Source of the DNA: Austropuccinia psidii
Taxonomy: Eukaryota > Basidiomycota > Pucciniomycetes > Pucciniales > Sphaerophragmiaceae
NCBI GenBank assembly: GCA_023105745.1
Contig: JALGQZ010000004.1
Location: 38,268,437-38,332,436 of the forward strand
DNA length: 64,000 bases
Reading direction: 5' to 3'
Shown: one piece after another, positions 35,730-48,484 of the stretch
How the letters are laid out: each line of letters begins with the position of its first letter
Position numbering within the stretch: position 1 is the stretch's first letter
Position numbers and translations under genes: made by a program
Notes under the pieces: model-generated
What the model was told of the DNA's origin: nothing
Database searches by the model: none
Seen by the model: the letters and a program-made list of their open reading frames with translations, nothing else

Positions 35730-37754
35730 TGTAAGGTTTGACTATGAAACAATAAGTAAAAATTACTAATTTATTACTTATTGTACTCTGAATGTCCTTA
35801 TAAATTGAATAAATAAGATTAAAAATATAATAATAATAAATAATTATTATTATTATGGCGTAAAATAATTATATTATTAAATAAATATAATAATATAATT
35901 TATATTATGAAAATATAATATAATAAATAAATATATTAATATAAAATAATTAATATATTAAAAAGCTCTTTATTATTGTTACCAACAAATAATAAAGGCG
36001 TAAAAAATTGTTTTTTATTAATAAAAAACAATTAATAACAATAATATTACTAATATTAAAGTTATGAATTAATATAAATACTATTTATATTAATTAAAGA
36101 GTTATTAAGAGAGTAATAATAGAGAAATTATTATAATAAGAGAGAATAACCTACTTTTAACACTTAATATAATAATTTTGAAGTATTTTACGCCAAAAAA
36201 TATAAATACAACCTTTTCAAATTGTATTTACAATAAAAATAAAGAAAATTACAAATTATTCTGGATTTTTACGTGGAAATGAGTTTTAGAGAGATTTTTA
36301 ACAAAAACAATTAAATAAATGATTTAATCACGTCAAAATAGATGATTATAGCAAGGTGGTCTTTGGTCTTTAATAATATAATGCTTTTATATATAAAGAA
36401 TAAAGAAAATTACCTTTTGATTCAATTGATTTAATGTTTTTGATGCGTCTGAGGGGAAAATAGAGTAAAAAGAGCTCTATTTATAGTAAATACCTCCCTC
36501 CTAGAGTCCAACAGGCTTCTAGTAGACGTGTACTGATCATATCCACTGGAATTGATCAATATTTTAAGGTTTGAGGGTGATTACATCATGATCAAACCAT
36601 CTTACATCATTATTGCACCATTATTTAAAGTTATCACTGTAACTTTAAGTTTGATGACATCAGAGGCTTGGCAGAACCCCAAATTTCGTGGATTTTATTA
36701 GTTTTAATCATGAACTAATAGTATTCACCAATCTTATCACTCTTGTGACTGTTAAACTTAATTTAAGGTTACAGTAGGTGATCATAACTGCTCAATTTAA
36801 GCTCAAACTTTGATCTTCAATAACTTTTAAGATTTACACGCTACAGCAATTCAGAGAGTGAATTCTGATAGCCTGGCATAACCTTATTATGCTGCCAAGA
36901 GCTTATCATTACATCATCAAAACTCTAATTTTGATGATTTTTCTTGTAACTCACCTTTTCTGTCGAAATTCAATATTTTAAACTTCAAACCTTGATTTCA
37001 GGGGGTTATACCCTGAATTTAATAATAAAAATTACATCATTCTTCACGAATGAACTAGTAGAATCCAACTGTATACTTTTTTTTAAGTTTGGACCACTTT
37101 CACAACAAAGTGGTCAACAGCTCTGTTGATTTTTATCAATATTTCATCATAGGTTTTAACCTTGTTTATAATTTGTAAAATAAAGTTCATTTCTGTGTTC
37201 TTACAGTAATTACGTGGTAACTTTATTTTTGGTTCATCATTCTATCATGTATAGTTTAGAAGATATTAGCTATGATCCTTGAATATATGCGTTGACCAAA
37301 AAAGTGCATATATTCAGGATAATTCCTTAAGTATTGACTTTGAGAATTAGCTTATTAATTGTTTTATGTGTGGATTTCTATGGGGAATCCACTGGTACAA
37401 TTTATTTCACATGTTGTTTCATTGGTTTCTGAGATAAATAGGATTTTATGGTTTTTATAAGGTATTATACCTTATAATTCATTAAATATTGACTTCACAG
37501 ATATGCCATAAAAATGGTATATGTGTATTTTTCCATGAGGAATCCAATGGTATAATTTATTTTACATTTTTATTCATTGGTTTTTAAGTTAAACCAATTT
37601 TTGTGTTAATTTATGGTATTTTTTGTATATTTAAGTAATTAATTTTAATGTATAATTATTCTAAGTAATTTTAGTATAATTATATTAAAGGTATAATTAT
37701 TCTTAATCTTTTTGTGACCTTATTGGTTATGTGGTCATATCTCAAAGGCTCACA
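35730..37754 (-). repeat. 5' LTR of element B (right copy)
   Basis: 2025 bp, the same length as the left copy and about seven substitutions different by eye. It begins TGTGAGCC at 37754 on the minus strand and ends CCTTACA at 35730. The TATA box is at 36476-36484 and the 28-bp palindrome at 36006-36033. Confidence 0.95.
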
Positions 37755-38200
37755 ATATATATGCACATTTTAACAATTCAATTAAAAATACCTTGATCCC
37801 TCATACCTACCAGGCTACACGCCACACCTCAAGTTCAACATAAATTGATGGTTAAGAACACATGCAGTGTGAATCAAGCTAGGGTTTGGAATGCTTTTGT
37901 ATTTTCATACAGAAAATACTAAAAACTCAATTTCAGCTTATTTAGAGTTAAGTTACAGAAATTTTACTCAGTGATGACCCCACCTAAATTTTTATCAGGA
38001 ATCCAATTATAAAATAATTTTTAAATTTTCAATTCTTTCAAAAAAAAAGTTAGAATAGATTTTATTGAATTTTTTTTTGCTTCATTATTACAATTAAAAA
38101 TATATCTTTACATTTTTTGTTCAAATTTGAATTTTATATGAATTTATTATTAAAATTCTATTATCAAATTATTATTGGAATTTTATTCTAAATTTTGTTT
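37755..38200 (-). repeat. LTR relic of family E next to element B
   Basis: Diverged reverse complement of 21955-22420. Recognisable words are GATGACCCCACCTAAATTT and AAGTTAGAATAGATTTTATT. Its first bases, ATATA, are the right target duplication of element B, so element B inserted beside or within this relic. Confidence 0.55.
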
Positions 38201-39172
38201 TTTGTATTTTAATCTTGTTTTTATGTTTAAAAATGAATTTATTATTGTTAATTGTACCTTATTTGACTTTTTGTCATTTTTTGAGTAAATTAAATTACCT
38301 TTAAAGCTCAAAAATTTCTTATCTTTTTCTTCAAAAAAACTTATGAATCTCAGATATTCACATGCCTTTTTTTCATATCAAAAAATTGAATTCAATGTTA
38401 TTTGTGGACTATTTGCATATATAAAATATAACTCAAGAATGACAGGTTTTGAGTATGTATTTGTGCCTTTTTTTTAGCAATATATGAATATTTTGAATGA
38501 CCTATGGTGAGAACATGTACAAATTTGGTAAATACAACAAATAACTATGTTTCTTTACAAATGATTTGGCATTCTTTCTAAAACTCTATTATTATGATTT
38601 TTCTTACATCCCATTTTATTATGAATCTTGATGTATATATTTGAAATCTTCTTAACAGATTTTTAAAAAAAAATTCCCAGGTTCATTCCAGGTCCCCAAT
38701 TGCAACATTTTTTCAAGATTTATTTAAAAATTTGATTTGCTAAATATATTGGTAAATTCAAATTTAGTCACAAAAACTATTTTCTAGTTTTAAGTTTTTT
38801 ATTTATTTTTTAATATATTTTGTTTTCTTCATAAATATGAAATGAACAAAACTTATTTCATTTTATCAATAATTCCTCAAACTGGAAGAGAAAAAAATTC
38901 GGACCATTTTTTTTGAATGAATCCTTGAAGAATTCTTCTGAGACCCCATAAGCAAACTCATGATGTAGAATAAATATTTAGAAATATGGCTCAACCTAAA
39001 AAAAATCACCTTTATGATGCTTTGGATATCTCTTCTATTTTAAAAATGCCTATCTGAGTGTTTGAGGGCCCTTACAATGAGTTTCCTGACTCTAAAAATC
39101 TGGAAACCTTCAATAATAATCCAGTGGATTTGATACAATCATCCCTTTATTTTTCAAAAAAGGAATTTGTAA
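38201..39172. other. AT-rich DNA, nothing recognised
   Basis: Low-complexity sequence without a plausible gene. Probably old transposon debris. Confidence 0.5.
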
Positions 39173-39420
39173 GTTTTTTTTCTTCTCAAAGCCTTATTTG
39201 GGGTAAGATGTATTATATCTTCAATGGTCAGAGAAGGATTTTTTCATTAAAGTACCTTTAGGTGATGAAGATGAAACCAATTAGCCTTATTTCTCATTGG
39301 TTTTTTTCTTCTAAAAGCCTTCTTTGGGTTAAGATGTATTATATACCCAATAGAAGGGAAAGGGGTTTTCATTTAAGCCCCTTTAGGTTATGAAGATGAA
39401 ACTGATTACGTTTATTTCTC
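39173..39420 (+). repeat. Tandem duplication, period about 126 bp
   Basis: Two neighbouring copies share TTTTTTTCTTCT, AAGCCTT.TTTGGG, TAAGATGTATTATAT, CCTTTAGGT.ATGAAGATGAAAC and TTATTTCTCAT. The matching AAGCCTT words lie about 126 bp apart. A short frame spans the first copy, but with no equivalent in the second it is unlikely to be coding. Confidence 0.6.
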
Positions 39421-41990
39421 ATCAAATGAGCTCTTGGGATCTTTTTGTCCTTAAAATCAGGTTTTTTAGGCAAAAAACCTTTTATTGGAGTTAAAACTCA
39501 ATTTTAAACATCAGGACAGACTCATGATTAGGAAATGTTTCCTTGAAGGTTTAGCCCAACAAAATCAAAATTTATTGTTTTTGATTTGTTCCCCCTTTTC
39601 TTAAACTTTACCAATTATTTTCTTTGAAACAAAAACATATTCTTCCTATTATTTTATTATTTTTCCCATAGGGAGGATCCAAAATATGTTTTTTTAAATA
39701 TAAATATAGATATATTATTTCAAATGAATCTATCTCCTTTTTTTAAAAAAAATATTTTAGTTATTAAAAGTCTCTTTTTATTCATTAAATAAATTTCCTA
39801 TCAATTCCAATAATCCATTTCAGTTTTTCCCTAATATGATTGTATTTATTTAGGGTAATGATAAAGATTTACACAAGGTTTTGGTAAATTCACCTTAGGA
39901 ATTAAATATCTTTACCACAAAATTTCAATTTTTTTATCATTTTTTATCAATTTTTTTCTATTATAAAATATTTTGGAGTTTAAAATAATCCAAAAAAAAA
40001 AACCTCTTAATTATTCTTTTCAAACTTAATTTGGTAAAAATGAATAAAAGTGAAATCCTCTCAAATTTAAGGAAAAAATATAAAATTAGATTCCACTTAT
40101 GAAATCTCATTTGTGTTTCTTAAATTAAAAAGGTATGATGTAAGTATTTCATGAAAAAATTACTTCATAGCAAGAAATTTCCACATTGATTGATTTTTTT
40201 CTAGGAAATTCTCACATCATAAACCTACATTTAAAAAGGATGAGATTCCATAATTAGAATCGCATTTTATGAATTTTTTTCCTTTCAGATTTCCTGCTTG
40301 ACAATCAAATGGTCAAATTGGCATTTTCTTTTGCCAAAAAAAATCTGGAAAATTTAGTGGCGATTCAAGGGGCCTTAAAAGTAGAAAAAACAACATTGGA
40401 AATCACATGTAATAATGAATAAACAAAACTTATGTGAATTGATTAAAAGCTTGTACTATCTCACCATTACCCTTTGTTTATTTATTTGTTCTTCAAGGGA
40501 AAATGTATGTTTTTTTTTGAAGAAAAAGGATAAAGATTATATCTCTCTATTTTTAACTCATATTGAAAGAATATTTTCAGACCCATTTATTGTAAAGGGT
40601 TTTCAACCAAAAGATGGCTCAAAAGCACTTCAAATGGGCTTTCAGAATTCATTTTTAGTTAGAAATTGATATGTCAATGAAAATTAAAACTTAATTTCTG
40701 TATTAGTTTATCAATTTTTTTTAAAAAAATCTTTTATAAACTTAATAAAACTCTATTTATAAATATTTCTACATTTTTATTTAATTTCATGAAATTGAAA
40801 AAAAGAGAAACATTCTTAAGAATTAGATTTAAATTTTTATTAGTTTATTGTTCAAAATAAATATGCAAAAAAAAACTGGATTAAACTTATTTAAGTTTGT
40901 TTTAATATGATATGAATTATCAAAAAATATCATTAATAAAATAAGAATGCATAATAAATCGAAACCAAATGAAGAAAAAAAACAATGATTTTCTTTATTT
41001 ATTATTATTTTGAAATTCTAGTTTGTTTGTTTTTTTTATTGATTTCTAAGTACATAATTTCCGTTGTTAAAAAAATAAATAATTCACTTAAATGAAAGTT
41101 TTCTTATTGTTTTTATTTTCTCTTCTTTTTCCTTTAAAAAAAGTAATAAAATTTTATAATCTTTCAATATTTTTTTTGGCCAAAATAAAGAGAATATATA
41201 TATATATTAAAAATATAAAATTTATATACTTGAAAAAAAAGAAATTGAAATATCAAATTAATTAACTCGAAAATGGGGTTTTATTCAATAAAAAAATATC
41301 AAACTTCAATACAATTTAGAATCAAAATACAGGTATAGACCAAAAATGCTGAAGAATTTTTGATATAATGAGTGCAATCACTTGTCGAAACCCTTATAGG
41401 AATCATGTCATCAACTCTAGTGAATGTTGAATGAAAAAATTGTACAAAACATTTTTCAAGCATAAAGAAATCCATGAGCCTTTTATCAAGCTTTATTCAG
41501 TGGGAAAAACTGCTTCAAAAACTGCCAAGGGAATAATGAAGGAAGTGAAAAGTGCAAGTTCTTTACAGCTATCTTGCAAATGCTTTATTTAATTCACAGT
41601 ACTTCATATTGCAAATTTTTGATCAATCGACATTAAAATATATTTATCAATATACAATTAATTACTAGTGCTACTAACTTAAAAATCAATAAACAAACAG
41701 GGGTTATTTGAGTTTTTTGCAAGCTAAATGTTTTTCTAAAATAAAATAAAATAAGGAAATGATAGGAGAAGACAAAGAATTCACGATATATAAGATGTAT
41801 TAACCTCGCGCCCAAAAATAAGCCAAACAAAAAGAAACTTTTACATATATATATGTTATTTTTTCTTGCTTTTTCAATTCAAGACAATACTGGCATCAAA
41901 CCTTTAGGAATGCTGAATATACGTATATGTGTGTATATATGTTGATACATTTTCATTATTACAACTTTTTTGCTTTTCAAACAAGCACGC
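39421..41990. other. AT-rich DNA downstream of the bHLH gene, nothing recognised
   Basis: No frame with recognisable content. The last few hundred bases (about 41600-42006) presumably hold the 3' untranslated region and polyadenylation site of the minus-strand gene that follows. The small frames at 40415-40669 and 41633-41830 look like chance. Confidence 0.5.
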
Positions 41991-42006
41991 CTCTTTATTC
42001 TTGGAT

Positions 42007-44556
42007 TCAATCTTCAATTACTTTATCTATCATTTCTTTTTGATCCAATTGACGATCCTCTTCTTTTTCTTGTGAGATTCTTTTCAAAACACCTTTTAAT
42101 TCATTTGTTTTATCGTTCTTCCATTCATTGTCATCTTCTAAAATTTTAATAAGCATTTTGATTGCCCCATCTCTTCTATCAAGTCTTTCTTTTAGTTTGA
42201 CAATGTACTCATTTGATCTTCTCAATAAAGCCACTTTACTAATACCTTTGTTTGGATTCATTGGGTCAAATGCGTTTAAAGTCCTTTGGCCTCCAACATT
42301 ACCTTCGCCTGGTCTTCTTTCGTGATCATCTTCGCTCCAATGAATAGGTGGTAATATTTGTCTCAGATCTTCAAAACACATCTTGAGACTATCTCGCCTA
42401 CGTTGCTCGGCTACTTTGTGTGAGCTTTTTTTTGTCTCTGGTTCATCACCCGACCTCTTATCAATTATTTGTGACTTTTTCCCAACGTTCTTTCCTTTAA
42501 CCCCTTTCTCACATGAGATTAACCTGGCCGCAGTAGAATTCTGATTCTTTGTCTGACGAATTGGATTTAAATCAAGTGCTAAAAAGATGAAGAAAAGTGA
42601 GATTTCAGTTATTTCAACGGATAACCTTCAAGGACTCTTACCAATTTCCTTGATTATATGGGGTTGGCTGATAGTTTTTTCAATGGGTTTTTCAATTTCT
42701 GAGCCAGTTGTTTGTTTCTCTTTGACCAAAACCTTTTCGATGGTCTGGTGATCAAGTCTATCCTCATTGGTTCGATTGAAATTAGAATCTCGAGTGAGGT
42801 TGTGATCAATAATATTTGTAGCCGATTGAAAATTCATGATTGTGGATGGGGTCATGGGATGGATAGATCTTGCTGTTTGAGCAGATGTTGGATTTAAGAT
42901 TGAAGGTTCTAGAACTGGAAGAGGTTGATGAGAGCAAGTTGACTGACTACTTGATTGATGACCAATTGGTTTAGTTGATAAAGATGAGTCAGACGGAGCA
43001 ATTAAATATAAATTTAAAGGACTAGAACAATCAGACATGTTCATCTGAGCCAGGGAGTTTGGAATGTTAGGACTGAGTGATAATGAGGAAGAGTTAGTCA
43101 TACTTCTCGGTCGTTTTGAGGGTCCATTGGTGGTGTTGTCTGAGTTGGATTGAATGAGATTATCGATCGGTCGAATTAAGGGACTGGGTCGACTTTTGAG
43201 AGTTCTATTAGATCTTGAGGGTCGATTGACTTGATTAAGTGAAGGTGAAGAGTTTGATTGAATTGAAATTTGAGTTAATGATTCAGGAGGCGTAAGGTTA
43301 TTTGAAGTAATCAATGGAGTTGAGGTTGATGATGAAGTTGAAGAAGAAGAGGAAGAAGAAGGAAAGATGGGTGAAGTATCTGGGGATAGGAAGCTTGAGG
43401 GAGTAGATGATTGATTGAGTTGACGACGAAGATGATGAGGATTGACTTGAGGATGATTGATTAAATTATTACTAGTTGATAGACCGTTAGTGGGATTGAT
43501 GGACGGATTGAAATGTTGAGAAGTTAAGGGATCATGTTCAAAGAGGTTGGATGAGGTTGATTGATTGGATGAGATGGGTTGAAACTGATTGGATAGATTG
43601 AAATCTTGAATTTGATAAGGCTGAGGTCTAAGGGCAGGACTAGTTAAAGGTGAGAAGAGTTCGATCTGATGATTGTTTGGAGAGTTAAGATGATTGAATG
43701 AGAGCGAATCTGATAAAAATGAGTTAACAGAGATGGTTGATAATGGGGTTAGATTGGGTGATAAGATTGGATTAATCTAAATCAGTTTAGGAAGCAAGTT
43801 AGTAAAGAATTGATGAACAAATCGAATGAAAAAAGCTCAACTGACATTTGAAGATGATGATTTAGTCTCATTCTGTAAGTTGAAGTTGGTAGTTTGATTT
43901 GAGATGATAGGACTGATTGGTTGAGATTGAGGTGAAGGATTTAATTGATGGATGAATTGAATCAAGTGATCGTTCCAATTTAATGATTTCATATTTGTAT
44001 TAATTGATGTTGAAGCTTCATTAGTCAAAAAAGGTTGAAGGAATTGAGAAGAAAAACTGGAAGGACAATTCAGGTTGGAATCTTGAAAGTTAAAATTTGA
44101 TGCTGAAGAAGAGATGGATGAAGAAAGGTTAGGATTTAAAATTAATTGATTTAAGAAATTTTCATTTTGATTAAAATTTTGATTTTTTGAATTTAAATTT
44201 GATGATTGATTGGTCAAGAGCACCATCAATAGATCCTTTTGAGTTTCACTGGGTAAATTTGATATAGCTTTTGAGATTTCATCAGTTTGAGTTTTGATTG
44301 AGCAAGTTAAATTGGGATTGGGATGTGAATTAGAATTGGAATTAGAATTAGAATTAGAATTTGGATTTGGATTTGGATTTGGATTTGGATTTGGATTGGA
44401 ATTTGGATTGGAAATTGAAAATGAATTGATCATGGAAGGTGAGACTGAGGAAGTTTGCTGTGAGATTGGCTGTGAGTTAGAAAGATAAGGTGATGACTGA
44501 TTTAGATTTATGAAATGATGTAATTGATTATTAAGATGATCGTTTAAGTTATTCAT
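42007..44556 (-). CDS. bHLH transcription factor, three exons
   Basis: Exons on the minus strand: 44556-43846, 43776-42642 and 42578-42007. The introns are 69 bp (GTCAGT...TTTAG) and 63 bp (GTAAGAG...TTTTTAG). The joined frame is 2418 nt, about 805 residues, and both junctions keep phase. The first three quarters are disordered, rich in Ser, Asn, Gln and Pro, with an Asn-Pro run coded by a hexanucleotide repeat. Near the C-terminus is a bHLH domain: the basic region and helix 1 (SSHKVAEQRRRDSLKMCFED) have the H, E and R spacing typical of CACGTG binders, followed by an unusually long loop of about 33 residues (WSEDDHERR to MNPNKG) and helix 2 (ISKVALLRRSNEYIVKLKER). It should act in the nucleus as a dimer. 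The ATG at 44556 is chosen as the first in the frame. This is the only clear host gene in the window; targets are unknown. Confidence 0.88.
44328..44412 (-). repeat. Hexanucleotide microsatellite inside the bHLH gene
   Basis: On the plus strand, runs of GAATTA then GGATTT units. On the coding strand they give alternating Asn-Ser and Asn-Pro. The unit is a multiple of three, so length change would keep the frame. Confidence 0.8.
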
Positions 44557-45159
44557 TTAGTATTAATCTTGATAAATTTGAGATTAATTTAGATTAGTTA
44601 AGCCACTTGACCAGGACCAAATTGACCGATGACAGATTCTTGATTTCTTGTTGACCGATTTTCGATTGGCGTCGGTGGGTCGATCGAATGAAATCGATTG
44701 ATTGAAAAAATAAAAAATAAAAAGTTTTTCAGAATTTTTTAAATTTTTAAATTTTAAATTTTTTTTTTTTAAAGTTGATCGATCTCATCTCAGCCTCAGC
44801 GCCCTAATCTAAAATTTTGATTACATAAAAAAATTAACTTGATCGGATAAAATCGGATAGAAATCAAATTACTCATTCTATAACTCTTTTTTCGCGTTTT
44901 TATCACAAATAAATTGAAATTATGAATAAAGGTCTATACAAGTTGTTGTACAATATCATATCATATTATCATGGATCCGTTTCGGAAAAATGATATCCTT
45001 CAGCCTTTCACAATACTACATAATCACATTATGCATTAATGGTAGTGGGACCTCTCTAATACCATAATTACAATAGAGGATATTTTATTATGGAATTATG
45101 GCAAATTCAAGACCTGTTGCGCAATCAGGGGCAATGTCATATAATGTGGTAGGAGTGTG
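44557..45159. other. Upstream region of the bHLH gene
   Basis: Contains TCGATCGA-type words at about 44680, long A/T runs, and then sequence that looks like transposon debris. No convincing TATA box or other gene was seen. Confidence 0.4.
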
Positions 45160-45664
45160 ACAACTCTCAGAGTCCCAAATGCAAAACTTGACTTTGAATA
45201 TTACACGCTCAACAGCGTGTGATTTTTTACATTTAAAAAGGCAGATTTTTACGGTAATTTTACAGATCTAACCCCCAAAAGTCGTATTTACAATCCATTG
45301 AATAAATTAGTTTTCTGTAAAATTCATTTTTTTACAGCACAGTCACCTGGCAAACATGTCTACCCACCCCTATCAAAGAACCTGTTTCAATACCTTTTTG
45401 AATCAATTTTCCTTATGATTTATGTTCAAATTTAATTATGAGCTATATATCAGGCTTTAAACAGTATTTGTGAATTTTTCCTTTTTCATATTCAATTTTA
45501 TGATAGAATTAAAATTAAATTTAGGATAAAAAAAAGGAATGATAGAGACAAATACAAAGAATTTCAAAAGAACACCCTGAAGAGAAGAGAATTTCAAATA
45601 ACTAAAATACTCCTCCAAAAACTCCCTGGAATGCCAAAGATTTGATTTTGCCATGGTATCTATT
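45160..45664 (-). repeat. LTR relic distantly related to element B
   Basis: Near 45170-45215 the order CCCAAATGCAAAACTTGACT resembles the element B junction CCCAAATGTAAGGTTTGACT, where primer site meets LTR end. Further in, GTATTTACAAT words line up with 27560-27570. A perfect ACACGC/GCGTGT inverted repeat lies at about 45205-45220. The small frame at 45457-45654 is not convincing. Confidence 0.5.
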
Positions 45665-45672
45665 ATCTAAAA

Positions 45673-46645
45673 GGGTGTTGGTAAACCCATGTAAGCAATC
45701 TGGTAAAAACACATGATCTATTATGTGTTTTTGAATTGAAATGTAGCTGAAAGGAACCTGTATTGGGTAAAACCCCATTTACGGAAGTTTTATGCCATTG
45801 TTGGTCTCATTTATGGAATTTTTGATGCCATAAATGGCACTTTTAATTCTATAAATGGCATTGTTATTCTACTGTTACCATATATGGCACCATTCATACC
45901 ATTTATGGCATTGCCATGTCATTGTTGATGCCATAAATGGCATTTTTCTGCTGTTGTTAATGCCATAAATCTCATTTTCATGCTGTTGTTGATACAATTT
46001 ATGGCACTGAAAATAATTCCATAAATGGTATAGATGTCACTGTTAATGCCATTTATGGCAGTGTTATGGAACTTTTAATGCCATTTATGGCACTGTGTAT
46101 GCCATTTATGTCATTATTATGTCATTTTTGATGCCATCTATGGCACTTTTAATGCCATAAATGGCACTTTAACTTCCACCAATGCCATAAATTACATTTT
46201 TAATTTCATTTATGTCATAAATCACATTTTAAATTCACTTACAAACATGAACAAAAAAACATAAAAAAAAGCACTTTTTGGGCCTACAATTGTCCCACCC
46301 AAATAAGAATACCAAAGTTTTGGGTTTTTGGGTTTTTATTCTCAAATATCTTCCATTTATTTCAAAAAAGAAATTATGGAAATTTACAAATGGGAACATT
46401 TTTAATGATTTTTTTTAAAAAAATAGGGAATTTTGCCAAATTGGCCAAATTGAGGAATTTTGGAAAAGAATTTAAAAATTTTTTTGGGATATTCATATCC
46501 CATTTTTGGAAAAAATATGGGAAAAAAATTAACAAAATGCTCAACACTAAGCCTGAGGAATTTTTTTAAAGGAATAGGCCACTTACATGTTTTGGCCATA
46601 GCTTGGTGAAAACACATAAGGGCTTATGTATGTTGACCAACACCC
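45673..46645. mobile_element. Non-autonomous DNA transposon (TIR, 8-bp TSD)
   Basis: 973 bp. It starts GGGTGTTGGTAAACCC and ends with the inverted GGTTGACCAACACCC-type end (TGTTGACCAACACCC). The first ten bases of the two ends are perfect inverted repeats, and about 19 of 24 agree. It is flanked by the 8-bp duplication ATCTAAAA (45665-45672 and 46646-46653). No transposase is encoded. Eight-base duplications are typical of hAT and of KDZ-type elements; the superfamily is not settled. The middle (about 45783-46215) is packed with TGCCATAAATGGCA-like palindromes. Confidence 0.8.
45783..46215. repeat. Cluster of TGCCATAAATGGCA-like palindromes
   Basis: At least a dozen full or half copies of TGCCATTTATGGCA or TGCCATAAATGGCA in about 430 bp, unevenly spaced and separated by T-rich linkers. 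It lies inside the TIR element, so it probably moved with it. Confidence 0.8.
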
Positions 46646-46653
46646 ATCTAAAA

Positions 46654-47892
46654 ATATCTGAAAAGCCATATTTTAATTGAGGATATTTTATACTTGGCTT
46701 TATGTCTCAAATTATTTAAAATTAGATATTTTAAATCAGAAACACATCCAAAATATTGTGTAAAAAAGGTTTTTTCTGAAACTCAAATAGGAAAAGTAAC
46801 AATCTAATTAGATATGTGGAAAGATATCTCTGTTGGGTGACTTTACAGTAAATATATTTGATATCGTTCTTTCTGTATATTCAAATAATCCCTTTTCTAA
46901 GATTATATTACTTGTAATCATCCAGGAAACCATCAAAATTAACCTCATTACTGGTAATTCTTGTTCTTGATCTTCATGTATATCATATTATGTTGGAACT
47001 AAAAGAGGAGATATTGTTGAATGCATAATCCAACATCATCTTAAAGGTATAATATTACAAAGTGAAAGAATATAAGATAAATTAGATAAAAATGCATAAA
47101 TGAGTTCAATTTTTTGGTCCATTGTGTTAAATCTGAACCATTAGCTTTCAGTTGTGTGATCCAGCCAAAACCTTGGGAAGGAAAAACAATACTTATATCT
47201 GCAAAGAAAAAATGATTATGTGTTTGATTTGATAGACTTAGAAGACATTTTTTCAGAAGTGGGTGAGTTGATGCAAGCTTGAGTTTAAAATCAAGTATTT
47301 TGAATATTTCCTTCAGTTATTTTCACAATTAACTAGAAACCACATTATACTTTTAGGTGTCTTCACATATAGGGGGAAAGAGGTTTTGTGAAAAAGGATA
47401 GGTAAATAAGTAGATTGTGAGAGGAGAAAAAGTAAAGAATATACAGGGATGGGTCTCATTTTTATCTGCACTGTTGAAATTACCAAGCCAATTATATTAT
47501 TTTTCAAAACAACAACTCTACACATCTTTTGAAAATAGATGTGGCACAGAATATTTGGAACCACATCTTCATTGTGGTCTTATCAGCTGTTGATACCTTA
47601 CCTTAAGAGAAGGAATGTAAAATAACTGTGTTATATAAATCTAAGGCCCCTTAAAAAGAGATTCAAAATTATTACAGTGGTTATCACCCAAAACACAGTG
47701 ATAATCTTGTTGTATGGTATATCTTTTACAATAAAGAAAGTTTGGCTTGAGTGCCTAGTGAGCTTGTTTGAGGATTTATCAGAATAAGGTTTTTTACATT
47801 TGTTGTTGCAGATAACCTTTACATCACTACTTAAGTGGATGTCATAGTCAGAGAGCTTGCCTTGCCTTGCAACTATACTAAAAAAATATAAT
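46654..47892. other. AT-rich DNA, nothing recognised
   Basis: No plausible gene or repeat boundary was seen. The frame at 47313-47564 has no recognisable content. Confidence 0.45.
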
Positions 47893-48484
47893 TGTCACAG
47901 GTGCTCTTAGGAAAAACAAGAGTGTCCTGGAACTCAGTAATCAGAAATCTTACTTGGAAGACTTCAAATAACTAAAGACATAAGGAAATGAATCTATTTA
48001 TTTAACAAGGAAAATGCAAGTACAAAGACATAAAAATTAAAATAAAAGCCAATGGCCAAAGAGCCAACCAATTAGGCCCTTTATTGATTTTTCAACATGC
48101 CAGAAAGAAAAATGGAATTATTAAAGGATATGACCACCAATGTCCACTGACAGGCAAGAAAAGAGGTGCAAATGACTGACTTATAATATCAGTATTTACT
48201 ATCAATATGAAATAAAATACTGGTAGATTAATGAGCTGGGGGAAAGCTACTCAGGGTTGAAAGAGAGGCTGGTATATATAGAAATTTGAGAGCTTTACTC
48301 CTTCAGGCTGAAAATTGGTCTGTATTGACTACTTGAGGAAATGTACCCCTGGCCAAATTGGGAAATGAACTGGGTTGAATGATTTTCCGGGGGTCTGTGG
48401 TGAAAATACAGGCCTCTATAACAAGAGAATGTATGGAATGAGTGTGGCTTCCAAGTTGGGTTGATTAAAAATTGACACTTGACA
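47893..48484 (-). repeat. Truncated LTR related to element A
   Basis: On the minus strand this matches the 3' part of the element A LTR (about 5390-6037), including GACTGACTTATAATATCAGT against ACTGATATTATTAAGTCAGTC and GGTCATATCC. Similarity stops abruptly at 48485, where another LTR begins. It is much more diverged than the element A LTRs are from each other. Confidence 0.7.

Larger units (their letters stand above)
27068..37754 (-). mobile_element. Element B: intact Ty3/gypsy retrotransposon
   Basis: A 10.7 kb insertion on the minus strand, bounded by ATATA duplications (27063-27067 and 37755-37759) and two LTRs of exactly 2025 bp. Order in its own direction: 5' LTR (right), candidate primer binding site, short upstream exon-like frame, long gag-pol frame, polypurine tract, 3' LTR (left). 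By eye the LTRs differ at about seven positions, so it inserted recently. All catalytic motifs of protease, RT, RNase H and integrase are present and the frame has no stop, so it could be autonomous and active. Confidence 0.95.

Noticed and set aside
44294..44488. Plus-strand frame of Glu-Leu and Phe-Gly repeats
   Set aside because: Antisense of the hexanucleotide repeat in the bHLH gene.
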